DNA from: Clostridium drakei
Lineage (GTDB): Bacteria; Bacillota; Clostridia; Clostridiales; Clostridiaceae
NCBI RefSeq assembly: GCF_000633595.2
Contig: NZ_JIBU02000018.1
Span: 672-64,671 of the forward strand
DNA length: 64,000 nucleotides
Direction of reading: 5' to 3'
Within the stretch, counting starts at the first letter, position 1. The number at the start of each line of letters is the position of its first letter. Made by a program: the position numbers and the translations under genes. Shown piece after piece: positions 18,296 to 26,742 of this stretch. The notes under the pieces are model-generated. The model did no database searches. It was not told where the DNA came from and worked only from the letters and a program-made list of their open reading frames with translations.

Positions 18296-18985
18296 ATGAA
18301 GAATATTTTGATTGCAGATGACAATGATGAAATAAGAGAAATAGTTCGTATTTTATTAGAGAGTGAAGGTTATAATGTTATGGAAGCTGTAGATGGTGAA
18401 GATGCTGTAATTAAAGTTGATAAAAATATAGATTTGATCATACTTGATATAATGATGCCTATAAAATCTGGATTTAAAGCATGTGTGGAAATTCGTGAAA
18501 AAACAAGTGCTCCTATTCTGTTTTTGACTGCTAAAACACAGGATTCAGATAAATGTATGGGATTTTCTTCCGGATGTGATGATTATCTATCAAAACCATT
18601 TTCTTATACAGAACTTGTTTCAAGAGTTAAAGCACTGCTTAGAAGGTATTATGTATATAAAGGAAAAGAGAAAGTTAATTCAAATGAAGATATTAATATA
18701 GATGGATTAATAATAAACACAACTTCAAATGAAGTGTTCATGGATAATAAAGAGATTATACTCACAGAAACTGAATATAGAATATTATTGCTTATGGCAC
18801 AAAATCGAAAGAAGGTATTTTCAGCACAAAATTTGTATGAAAGCGTTTGGAAAGAACCTTACTTTTATTCTTGTAATAATACCATTATGGTACATATAAG
18901 AAATTTGAGAAGGAAGTTAGAAAAAGAACCACAAAACCCTAAATATATAAAAACAGTATGGGGAAAGGGGTATAGGATTGAATAA
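18296..18985 (+). CDS. OmpR-family response regulator
   Basis: DNA-binding response regulator: receiver domain with acidic pocket (ADDN), phospho-acceptor Asp51 in LIILDIMMP, Thr in FLTAKT and Lys in LSKPF, then a winged-helix Trans_reg_C domain ending KTVWGKGYRIE. GGAGG (18281-18285) serves either ATG 18290 (4 nt) or ATG 18296 (10 nt); the latter gives the usual MKNILIADDN start. It overlaps the kinase gene by 8 nt. The target genes are unknown. Confidence 0.92.
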   Translation: MKNILIADDNDEIREIVRILLESEGYNVMEAVDGEDAVIKVDKNIDLIILDIMMPIKSGFKACVEIREKTSAPILFLTAKTQDSDKCMGFSSGCDDYLSKPFSYTELVSRVKALLRRYYVYKGKEKVNSNEDINIDGLIINTTSNEVFMDNKEIILTETEYRILLLMAQNRKKVFSAQNLYESVWKEPYFYSCNNTIMVHIRNLRRKLEKEPQNPKYIKTVWGKGYRIE

Positions 18986-20306
18986 GAGATTTATATGTAC
19001 AAAATTAGAAATCAAATTAATTCTAAGCGTAATATTTTCATCTGCTATTGCTGTTGGTATCTTTTTTTTACTATCAACAATAGGTGAAAATATATTATAT
19101 AATTATTTTAATAAAACTTCTTTTGTAAGTAATCAAAAAAATCAGGCTATATCCGATTTTAAAAAGTATGTATCAGATAATAATTTGACAGTAAATGATC
19201 ATGATAAAATAACAGAATGGGTTCGTAAAGAGAAATATGTAAATATTTATATTTATAAAGACAATAGATTAATTTATAGTTACAATATCAATAATCCCGA
19301 TACTGGTTCCAATCTATTACAAGAAAGCCCAATAATTTTTTCGGATCAAGCACTTAGTGACATTAAATTTAATGATGTAAATGCAAAAATCTATATGGAA
19401 TGTTTTTTTGAGTATAAATATTATTATATTGTAGCTTTTTTTGATGCTGCAGTTGCATTTTTATGCTTTATAGTAATTATGTTAATTTTAATAAAAAGAA
19501 AGACAATGTATATAGGAATACTTGAAAATGAAATAAAGATACTAGAAGGTGGCAATTTAAATCATGAGATCACCATTAAAGGAAATGATGAACTTTCTTC
19601 TTTGGCTCAAGGTATTGATGAAATGAGAAAGTCCTTTATGGAAAGATTGGAAAGTGAGGACAAAGCACATTTAGCTAATAGCGAATTGATCACAGCAATG
19701 TCACATGATTTAAGAACACCACTTACAGCACTAGTGGGATATTTAGATATTATAGAATATAAAAAATATAAGACAGATGAAAATTTGAAACAATATATTC
19801 ATAACAGTAGGGAAAAAGCGTATCAGATCAAATATCTTTCTGATAAATTATTTGAATATTTTATAGTATTTAATACTAATGATGATGATTTGGAATTAGA
19901 AACTTTTGATGGAAATGAACTTTTAGAACAATTGTTAGGGGAGCAAAGTTTTATATTAGAAGACAATGGATTTGATTTTGAAATTGAATCTTGCAATGCA
20001 CCTTTTTTTATGGAGATAAATTTAATTTCTATACGTAGAGTTTTTGATAATATTTTTTCTAATATTATTAAGTACGCGGATAAATCAGAGTCAATTAAAG
20101 TTAAATACTATATTCAAAAAAAGTTATTATTTATTTATATTGAAAATGAGATAAATAATAACTTAAAAGCAGTAAATAGTACAGGAATAGGACTAAGAAC
20201 ATGTAAAAAAATTATAGAAGGACACAATGGAAAAATTGAAACTGAAAAACAGGAGAATACCTTTTTCATTCAAATTGAACTACCTATAAAACTAAGTAAT
20301 AGATGA
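18978..20306 (+). CDS. Membrane sensor histidine kinase
   Basis: Partner kinase of the preceding regulator, 442 residues from a TTG start (GGGG 7 nt upstream, inside the regulator's end). TM1 ~12-32, short extracytoplasmic sensor, TM2 ~153-173, HAMP, phospho-acceptor His243 in MSHDLRTPLT, and a HATPase domain with NIFSNIIKYADKS and TGIGLRTCKKI. The small outer domain and VanS-like core suggest a cell-envelope signal (inference). It ends at a hairpin shared with the opposite ABC operon. Confidence 0.9.
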   Translation: MNKRFICTKLEIKLILSVIFSSAIAVGIFFLLSTIGENILYNYFNKTSFVSNQKNQAISDFKKYVSDNNLTVNDHDKITEWVRKEKYVNIYIYKDNRLIYSYNINNPDTGSNLLQESPIIFSDQALSDIKFNDVNAKIYMECFFEYKYYYIVAFFDAAVAFLCFIVIMLILIKRKTMYIGILENEIKILEGGNLNHEITIKGNDELSSLAQGIDEMRKSFMERLESEDKAHLANSELITAMSHDLRTPLTALVGYLDIIEYKKYKTDENLKQYIHNSREKAYQIKYLSDKLFEYFIVFNTNDDDLELETFDGNELLEQLLGEQSFILEDNGFDFEIESCNAPFFMEINLISIRRVFDNIFSNIIKYADKSESIKVKYYIQKKLLFIYIENEINNNLKAVNSTGIGLRTCKKIIEGHNGKIETEKQENTFFIQIELPIKLSNR

Positions 20307-20389
20307 TTGGTTTTATTTATAAGTTTAATCAAGAGATTCTTAGACTCAGGTGTGGGTATTAGAAATGTACACATGGGATAAAAATTAAG

Positions 20390-20447
20390 TTGCCGCATTA
20401 AAGAATTTATGTATAATGTATTGCATTTAAATTCTTTAGTGCGACAA
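20390..20447. terminator. Bidirectional terminator
   Basis: Arms of 20 nt (20390-20409 and 20428-20447) pair with two mismatches or wobbles. They lie between the kinase gene (plus) and the ABC exporter gene (minus), 6 nt before the latter's stop. Confidence 0.75.
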
Positions 20448-20453
20448 TCTATT

Positions 20454-22286
20454 TTAAGAAGCTTTTATAGTAAATTGACTATTATATATATCACTATATA
20501 AGCCGCCTTTAGCTAATAATTCATCATGGTTTCCTTGTTCAACAATATTTCCTTTATCCATAACCAGTATTTTATCTGCATTTTTAATTGTAGATAATCT
20601 GTGTGCTATTATAAAACTTGTTCTCCCTTTCATAAGATTATCCATAGCGTGTTGTATTTCTAATTCTGTGCGTGTATCTACACTTGAAGTTGCTTCATCA
20701 AGTATTAAAATATAAGGATTGGCCAAAATAGCACGGCCAATGCATAAAAGCTGCTTTTGTCCTTGTGATATTGAAGAATTCTCATCATTTAAAACTGTAT
20801 CATAGCCATGAGGAAGAGTCCTTATAAAATAATCAGCTTTGGCAAGCTTTGCAGCTTCTTTAACCTCTGAAATTGTTGCTCTATCTCTGCTGTATGAGAT
20901 ATTATCTTTTATACTTCCGTCAAACAACCAGGAATCTTGCAGCACCATTCCAAATAAAGAACGTAAATGACTTCTTTTTAGTTCAGTTATATCTATGCCA
21001 TCAATTTTAATTTTTCCACTATTTAATTCATAGAATCTCATAAGAAGATTTATCAAGGTAGTCTTTCCAGCACCAGTTGGACCAACTATAGCAACTTTTT
21101 CACCTGCTTTTACGTCTAAGTCTATTCCTGTGATTATAAGGTCTTTTCCATATCCAAACTTTACATCTTCAAATATTATATTACCTTTTGGTGCTGATAT
21201 TGTCTTATGATTTATAGTATCTGCCTTTTCTTCTGTTTCATCTAAAATCTCAAATACACGTTCCAGTGAAGCAATAGCTGCTTGCATTGAATTTAAAATA
21301 TAAGCGGCTTCAGTTAGAGGTTCTGAGGCTTGATCTACATATTGGAAAAAGGCTTGAATTAATCCTATTGACAACTTTCCTTGAATGACAAATATTGCAC
21401 CAAGAGATGCTATTATTACATATCCCATTTGATTCATCAAACGAATTAAAGGATTTATAGCATAGGTAATAAATTGAGCTTTTTTTTCATCAATATATAA
21501 TTTATCATTGGATATTTTAACTTTATCGATTATTTCATCTTCCAAATTAAAAGTTTTTACCACCATCTGACCAGTAAAATATTCTTCTATTTGCCCATTA
21601 AATTTACCTAGAGATTCTTGTCTGTTTGAAAAATAATTGATGCTTTTTTTACCAATTATTGAAGTAGCGATAATTCCCATGACAATAGTAAAAATAGCAA
21701 TTAACGCTAATATCCAATTTATTGAAAACATTAGAATAACAGCTCCTATAATTGTAAGTGTTGCTGTTATGAACTGCATCATTCCAGATTGTAAGGTATC
21801 AGATACTTTTTCTAAATCATTTGATATTCTGCTTAAAATTTCACCTTTACTATGTGTATCGTAATATTTTAAAGGAATTTTTGAAAACTTTTTACTTATT
21901 TCTTTTCTTATAGATAATACTAATGTTTGGGATACTGAAGCCATTATATTCTGCTGTATATAGTTAGCTAATGAAGATAGTAAGTATATAAAAAGCAGTA
22001 ATAGCGAAAGTTTTTTTATAATGTTAAAATCTATATTGAAAGAACCAGTAGAAGACATATTTTTTATTCCTTCATAAACGGTATTAATAGCTTTACTAAA
22101 AATCAATGGAGCAGTCATTGTAAAGGTTAAACTTATAACAGCAAAGAATATTACAACAATTATTTTCCATTTTTGTTTAAAAAGCAGCTTTATCAATCTT
22201 TTTACAGTTTTTTTGGTATCTTTAGCTTTTTCTATGGACATTTCGGTGTCAAAAGAAATTGGGTCATTTGTATTTTCTTCATACAT
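20454..22286 (-). CDS. ABC exporter half-transporter, canonical Walker B, degenerate signature
   Basis: Type IV (ABCB-like) exporter half of 610 residues: six TM helices (~40-340) fused to an ATPase domain. Walker A GPTGAGKTT, Q-loop QDSWLF and Walker B LILDEATSSVD with its catalytic Glu are intact, but the signature is ISQGQ instead of LSGGQ. Its start overlaps the stop of the upstream partner gene in TAATG. The pattern complements the partner, so the two form a heterodimer with one consensus ATP site, as in LmrCD, BmrCD or TM287/288. Likely drug or lipid export; substrate unknown. Confidence 0.9.
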   Translation of the reverse strand: MYEENTNDPISFDTEMSIEKAKDTKKTVKRLIKLLFKQKWKIIVVIFFAVISLTFTMTAPLIFSKAINTVYEGIKNMSSTGSFNIDFNIIKKLSLLLLFIYLLSSLANYIQQNIMASVSQTLVLSIRKEISKKFSKIPLKYYDTHSKGEILSRISNDLEKVSDTLQSGMMQFITATLTIIGAVILMFSINWILALIAIFTIVMGIIATSIIGKKSINYFSNRQESLGKFNGQIEEYFTGQMVVKTFNLEDEIIDKVKISNDKLYIDEKKAQFITYAINPLIRLMNQMGYVIIASLGAIFVIQGKLSIGLIQAFFQYVDQASEPLTEAAYILNSMQAAIASLERVFEILDETEEKADTINHKTISAPKGNIIFEDVKFGYGKDLIITGIDLDVKAGEKVAIVGPTGAGKTTLINLLMRFYELNSGKIKIDGIDITELKRSHLRSLFGMVLQDSWLFDGSIKDNISYSRDRATISEVKEAAKLAKADYFIRTLPHGYDTVLNDENSSISQGQKQLLCIGRAILANPYILILDEATSSVDTRTELEIQHAMDNLMKGRTSFIIAHRLSTIKNADKILVMDKGNIVEQGNHDELLAKGGLYSDIYNSQFTIKAS

Positions 22287-24013
22287 TATGCTAATTCCTC
22301 CTTACTTAATTGAGATTGTGCTATTTGCATGTAAATAGAGGAATTTTTAAGAAGTTCTTTATGAGTTCCTATTCCTACTATTTTTCCTTCTTCTAAAACT
22401 ATAATTTGATCTGCATCCATAATTGTACTTATTCTTTGAGCAATGGTTATAACAATGGCATCCTTTAATCTTGGTTTTATAGCTTTTCTAAGCTTTGCAT
22501 CTGTTTTATAGTCTAAAGCAGAAAAACTGTCATCAAATACATATATATCACTTTTTTTAACTAAAGTTCTTGCTATGCATAACCTTTGTCTTTGACCACC
22601 TGAAAAATTACTGCCTCCTTGTGCTACAAAGGAATCATAATTATGTTTCTGCTCTGCAATAAATTCATCTGCTTGAGCTAATTTGGCAGCATCTTTAATT
22701 TCTTCTATAGTAGCATCCTTTTTACCATGTCTTATATTGTCAGATATGGTTCCGCTAAAGAGAAATGCTTTTTGAGGTGAAAAACTTACTGCATTTCTTA
22801 AGGTTTTTTGAGAAAGATCCTTTATGTTAACACCATTTATTAAAATTTCCCCGCCTTGTATTTCATGAAGTCTTGGTATTAGCTTACCAATAGTACTTTT
22901 TCCAGAACCAGTAGCTCCTATGATGGCAGTAGTTTTACCATTTTCACATGTAAAATTAAGATTTTTTAGAACAGGTTTTTCAGCATCCTTATAAGAAAAT
23001 GTTACATTTCTAAATTCTAAAGTCTTTTTGCCATGTGGAAGAATTTCAGGTGTTTTTTCTTCTGCTATTTCGGGTTCATATTCTAATACTTCTAATATAC
23101 GTCTTGAACATGCACTGGCACGTGGTACATTAAGTAATACAATTATAGCCATTACTAAGAATACAAATATAATTATTGAATATTCAATAACAGCCATAAT
23201 ATCACCAATGAGCATAGCTCCTTGGCTTACTCTAATTGATCCAAACCATAAAATAGCAACAGCACAAACATTCATTACAGCCATTATTGCAGGCATAGCT
23301 ACAGCTAGTATTTTATTCATTTCTATATTAATATTTGCATAATCTGTAAATGCAGCATCCATCAAGTTTTTTTCATGTTTTTCACGATTAAAAGCACGTA
23401 TAATTCTTATTCCTGAAATATATTGCCTCACTCTGGAATTTATTTTATCTAATTCAGTTTGCATTTTAAGCGATAAATTTATAACTTTTTTGCTTATGAG
23501 TATATTAAATAATATAAAAATTACTCCTGTTATAAAAATTATAAAAGCCATATATTTATCTTTAGAAAAGGCAAAAAACATTCCTACTATGGTTATGAAA
23601 GGTACTGGAATAATCATTTCAAAAAACATAGTTACTGTATTTTCAATTTGATTTACATCACTTGTACATCTTGTGATTAAAGATGAAGTAGAAAAATGTT
23701 TAAAATCATGTATTGATAATTTCTGTGCATGAGAAAACATTTTAATTCTAATATCTCTAGAAAGTGTTCCTGATAAATTGGCAGATAAATAAGTAGAAAG
23801 TATAGCCAGTACTCCAGTAAATATTGCAACACTTATCATTATTCCACCAGTTCTTAATACATAATGTATGTCACCCTTTATTACTCCATTATTTATTATT
23901 TTTGCAGTTAGTGTTGGAATATATAATATACCTATAGTTTTCAGTAATATGATTATAAATAGTGAAACTAAAAGTATTTTGTTAGTTTTAAAGTGTTTAA
24001 ATAGTTTTAGCAT
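22286..24013 (-). CDS. ABC exporter half-transporter, canonical signature, Asp at catalytic Glu position
   Basis: First gene of the exporter operon, 575 residues, six TM helices then an ATPase. Walker A GATGSGKST and signature SGGQRQRLC are canonical, but Walker B reads IYVFDDSFSALD: Asp replaces the catalytic Glu, as in the degenerate subunit of heterodimeric exporters. AAGGAG lies upstream of the ATG at 24013. It is driven by a MerR-type promoter (24052-24082), divergent from the merR gene, so induction by the exported drug is likely. Confidence 0.9.
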   Translation of the reverse strand: MLKLFKHFKTNKILLVSLFIIILLKTIGILYIPTLTAKIINNGVIKGDIHYVLRTGGIMISVAIFTGVLAILSTYLSANLSGTLSRDIRIKMFSHAQKLSIHDFKHFSTSSLITRCTSDVNQIENTVTMFFEMIIPVPFITIVGMFFAFSKDKYMAFIIFITGVIFILFNILISKKVINLSLKMQTELDKINSRVRQYISGIRIIRAFNREKHEKNLMDAAFTDYANINIEMNKILAVAMPAIMAVMNVCAVAILWFGSIRVSQGAMLIGDIMAVIEYSIIIFVFLVMAIIVLLNVPRASACSRRILEVLEYEPEIAEEKTPEILPHGKKTLEFRNVTFSYKDAEKPVLKNLNFTCENGKTTAIIGATGSGKSTIGKLIPRLHEIQGGEILINGVNIKDLSQKTLRNAVSFSPQKAFLFSGTISDNIRHGKKDATIEEIKDAAKLAQADEFIAEQKHNYDSFVAQGGSNFSGGQRQRLCIARTLVKKSDIYVFDDSFSALDYKTDAKLRKAIKPRLKDAIVITIAQRISTIMDADQIIVLEEGKIVGIGTHKELLKNSSIYMQIAQSQLSKEELA

Positions 24014-24051
24014 AATAATCTCCTTTATCTATGATTGTATTTACAGATCAT

Positions 24052-24082
24052 ATGATAAACTGTACAGTAACTTGACAGTCAA
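24052..24082 (-). promoter_or_regulatory. MerR-type promoter with 19-bp spacer for the ABC exporter operon
   Basis: On the minus strand: -35 TTGACT (24082-24077), spacer of exactly 19 bp, -10 TATCAT (24057-24052). The spacer holds inverted ACTGT...ACAGT arms. A 19-bp spacer with dyad symmetry is the hallmark of MerR-activated promoters, and a merR gene is adjacent. Confidence 0.8.
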
Positions 24083-24100
24083 TACTTTTATGAATAGAAT
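24072..24100 (+). promoter_or_regulatory. Sigma-A promoter of the merR gene
   Basis: TTGACA (24072-24077), 17-bp spacer, TAGAAT (24095-24100). Its -35 overlaps the -35 of the opposing exporter promoter, so MerR bound to activate the exporter would also repress its own gene. Confidence 0.75.
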
Positions 24101-24151
24101 GATTTAAAGAAGAAAAAATCAATAACTTAATAGTTATAGAAAGTGTGATTT

Positions 24152-24991
24152 ATGAGTGATTTTATGGGTTCAAAAAAGTATTTATCTATAAGTGCTTTTT
24201 CTAAATTAGCTGGCATAAGTAGAAAAAATTTAATATATTATGATGAAATAGAAATATTAAAACCTGCATTTGTAAAAGAAAATGGATATAGATATTATTC
24301 TTATAGTCAATTAGATGAGGTAAGTATTCTTCTTGCTCTAAAAGATTTGGACATTCCATTAAAGGAAATAAAAAATTACATGAAAAATGTATCTCCAGAT
24401 AATTTGATTAATTTGATTGCTGATCAGAAGAAAAAAATATTAGAAGAACTTAATAGATTAAATCAAATGAATTATATTATAGAACAGAGGATTAATAATG
24501 CTCCAGTAATATCTAATATCAACTGTGGAGAAATATTATTGGAATATTGCGAAGAAGAAGTACTGTTTTTAGGACCTGAGTATTTGTATGATTGTAATAA
24601 TTTTGAAGATGATTTTATTAGTTTTTTGAATTATTGTGAAACTAAGAAAGTACTATATGGTTACCCCCTAGGTGTTTATGTTGATTATGATAGTTTAGTT
24701 CCTGATAACGTTAGGATGTATAGATATTTTTATAAGGTTTCGAAAGATACGGATTTAATAGAAAAGACCATAAAGCCAGCAGGTCTTTATGTTATAATCT
24801 ATGATAATAGTTATTTAGCTGAAGATATTAGTATTTTTGATAATGTAATCAAGTTTATAGAGAAAAACCATCTTAGTGCTTGTGGAAATGTTTATATAGA
24901 AAATATATCAGATGAAATAATTACTAAAAATCCAGACAAATATTTATCAAAAATTTCTGTACAAGTTGAAGAATTGAACTACATAAACTAA
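24152..24991 (+). CDS. MerR-family regulator (BmrR-like)
   Basis: A 279-residue transcription factor with an N-terminal MerR winged helix (YLSISAFSKLAGISRKNLIYYDEI, then GYRYYSYSQLDEV), a coiled-coil linker (~85-120) and a C-terminal effector domain of the GyrI/BmrR type. No metal-binding cysteine triad is visible, so a drug-like ligand is expected. The start ATG has only a weak GTG-rich ribosome site; a second ATG lies 12 nt downstream. It faces the ABC exporter operon and is the obvious activator. Its stop overlaps that of the opposite hxlR gene by 4 nt. Confidence 0.88.
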   Translation: MSDFMGSKKYLSISAFSKLAGISRKNLIYYDEIEILKPAFVKENGYRYYSYSQLDEVSILLALKDLDIPLKEIKNYMKNVSPDNLINLIADQKKKILEELNRLNQMNYIIEQRINNAPVISNINCGEILLEYCEEEVLFLGPEYLYDCNNFEDDFISFLNYCETKKVLYGYPLGVYVDYDSLVPDNVRMYRYFYKVSKDTDLIEKTIKPAGLYVIIYDNSYLAEDISIFDNVIKFIEKNHLSACGNVYIENISDEIITKNPDKYLSKISVQVEELNYIN

Positions 24992-25341
24992 TCCATATAT
25001 TTTTTACCCCAAAGGCACAGTTCATTTAGGATATTTTCTAGTGATTTGCCTCTATCTGTAGATATATATTCTACCTTAGGTGGAATAGTAGCATAAGCAA
25101 TCCTTTCAATAAGGCCATCCATCTCCAGATTTTTTAATTCTTGAGATAGTATTTTGTGACTTATATTAGGAATAGATTTTTTTAGTTCTCCGTATCTTAT
25201 AGAATCAGTTTTTAATATATGCCATAATATTATGGCCTTCCACTTGCTGCCGATTACAGTCATGGCAAATCCCAATGAACATTTAAAATCCTTTTGCCTC
25301 TTTCTTTGATTGGGGAACTTTTCAATAGTGTGTTTGTTCAT
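24988..25341 (-). CDS. HxlR-family regulator
   Basis: A 117-residue winged-helix regulator of the HxlR/YodB type: FKCSLGFAMTVIGSKWKAII with the conserved near-N-terminal Cys, then RYGELKKSIPNISHKILSQE (recognition helix) and PPKVEYISTDRGKSL (wing). Members respond to reactive electrophiles or oxidants through that Cys. GAAGGATAAG precedes the ATG. It is divergent from the marR gene; the two palindromes between them could regulate both. Confidence 0.88.
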   Translation of the reverse strand: MNKHTIEKFPNQRKRQKDFKCSLGFAMTVIGSKWKAIILWHILKTDSIRYGELKKSIPNISHKILSQELKNLEMDGLIERIAYATIPPKVEYISTDRGKSLENILNELCLWGKKYMD

Positions 25342-25393
25342 ATCTTATCCTTCTCTCCAAATGGTAACTATCTAATTAAAAATATAGCATATA

Positions 25394-25455
25394 ATAGTTG
25401 AAAGTTCAACTATTATATGCTAATATATATTTATTATAGTTGAACTTTCAACTAT
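25394..25455. promoter_or_regulatory. Two MarR-type palindromic operators, 42 bp apart
   Basis: ATAGTTGAA-AG-TTCAACTAT (25394-25413) and ATAGTTGAA-CT-TTCAACTAT (25436-25455) are perfect 9-bp dyads with 2-nt centres. Their centres are 42 bp apart, about four helical turns. They lie between the divergent hxlR and marR genes and fit MarR-family sites (AGTTGAA...TTCAACT). Confidence 0.8.
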
Positions 25456-25476
25456 AATTGTAGGAGGTGAAGACTT

Positions 25477-25926
25477 ATCAAAACCTTAGATAGTGACATA
25501 TTAAGAGAACTAGGAACTTTATCAAGGTGTATTCATTACATGAGTGACTTGAAATTTAAAGAGATAAATTTGCAAAAAGGACAATTTACTTTTTTAACAA
25601 GGATATGTGAAAATCAGGGAACTAACCAAATTGACTTATCAAATCTTTTAAAAGTAGATAAAACTACAACAACAAAGGCTATACAGAAACTTATTGAAGC
25701 AGGATATATAGAGAAAAAAAGAGATGACATTGATAAAAGGATGTGGAGACTTTATCCAAAGGAAAAAGCACTAAAAACATACACATTTATTATTGAAGAG
25801 GAAAATAGAAATATTCAAGCTTGTATTAATAACTTTAGTGAAGAAGAAAAGAAATTGGTCAGTAAATTAATTAAAAAAATGAGAAAAAATATTGAAAATG
25901 ACTGGAAAGAAATAAAAAATTTTTGA
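25477..25926 (+). CDS. MarR-family regulator with unclear start codon
   Basis: Winged-helix MarR protein: DLSNLLKVDKTTTTKAIQKL (recognition helix) and EKKRDDIDKRMWRLYPKEKA (wing). The first ATG (25540) lacks a ribosome site and would remove the N-terminal dimerisation helix, which is present in frame upstream as TLDSDILRELGTLSRCIHYM. The strong AGGAGG at 25462-25467 is followed by no in-frame ATG, GTG or TTG; the codon 9 nt downstream is ATC (25477). So either translation begins at a non-standard codon, or the start was mutated and the shorter form is made. Followed 13 nt later by an acetyltransferase gene. Confidence 0.75.
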   Translation: MKTLDSDILRELGTLSRCIHYMSDLKFKEINLQKGQFTFLTRICENQGTNQIDLSNLLKVDKTTTTKAIQKLIEAGYIEKKRDDIDKRMWRLYPKEKALKTYTFIIEEENRNIQACINNFSEEEKKLVSKLIKKMRKNIENDWKEIKNF

Positions 25927-25939
25927 GGAGGATACTATA

Positions 25940-26443
25940 ATGAGAAAAGCAGTTATGGAAGATATAAAAGATATTATGGAAATTATAAGAGGAACTATTG
26001 CGGAAATGCGAACGTATGACAACAGTCAATGGGATGAAAATTATCCTCAAGAAAAGGATTTTATTAATGATATTCAAGAAAGAGAATTATATGTAGCAGA
26101 GAGAGAAGGAAGATTAGTTGGTTTTGTATGCATTAATAAAATAGAGCCAGCTGAATATGATGGATTAAACTGGTCATTAAAGGAAGAGTGCATGATTGTT
26201 CATAGAATGGCTGTTGGTCTTAACTGTAGAAGAATTGGAATTGGTATTGAATTAATGAAATTTGTTGATGAACTAGCTTTAGCTAACAATATAAGATATT
26301 TAAAAACAGATACCTATTCCATAAATACAAAAATGAATGCATTATTTAAGAAATGCAATTATGATTTAATTGGAGAAATGAGATTTTTAGGAAAAGAAAA
26401 ACCATTTTATTGCTATGAAAAAATATTAAATAAAGATAAATAG
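25940..26443 (+). CDS. GNAT-family N-acetyltransferase
   Basis: A 167-residue acetyltransferase: ELYVAEREGRLVGFVCI forms the central strands, and VHRMAVGLNCRRIGIGIELM contains the acetyl-CoA loop (R-x2-G-x-G-like, here RRIGIG). The pattern suits a small-molecule or protein N-acetyltransferase; substrate unknown. GAGGAGG lies just upstream. It is co-transcribed with marR, so it is probably part of the MarR-controlled response. It ends at a 23-bp terminator. Confidence 0.85.
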   Translation: MRKAVMEDIKDIMEIIRGTIAEMRTYDNSQWDENYPQEKDFINDIQERELYVAEREGRLVGFVCINKIEPAEYDGLNWSLKEECMIVHRMAVGLNCRRIGIGIELMKFVDELALANNIRYLKTDTYSINTKMNALFKKCNYDLIGEMRFLGKEKPFYCYEKILNKDK

Positions 26444-26524
26444 ATTGTGGTTTAATATTTGAATTTAGCTTGATTAAAAATGTTTTGTTTATTTATGAAT
26501 AAATAATGTTTTAGTATACATGTT

Positions 26525-26579
26525 TACCATTGCTTAAAATAAGCTTTAATAAAAGCTTATTTTAAGCAATGGTATTTTT
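26525..26579 (+). terminator. Strong intrinsic terminator of the marR-GNAT unit
   Basis: Perfect 23-bp stem (26525-26547 with 26552-26574), 4-nt loop, then TTTTT. Its AAGCTT-centred arms also work on the opposite strand. Confidence 0.9.
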
Positions 26580-26742
26580 GTTTGCAATAATATATTAAAG
26601 TGAAAAATAGTGAACAGTAGGTAGTGTATGAATTAAAAAAATAGGAAGAAATTGGACTGTGATTAGTAATTAGCAGTGTGATATAATGATTCTAAATGTT
26701 AAATTTAGGTTAAGCGGAAAAATTAAGGATTGGATTGATTAA

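Noticed and set aside
25467-25469. GTG inside AGGAGGTG as the marR start
   Set aside because: It is out of frame with the MarR coding sequence and part of the ribosome site itself.
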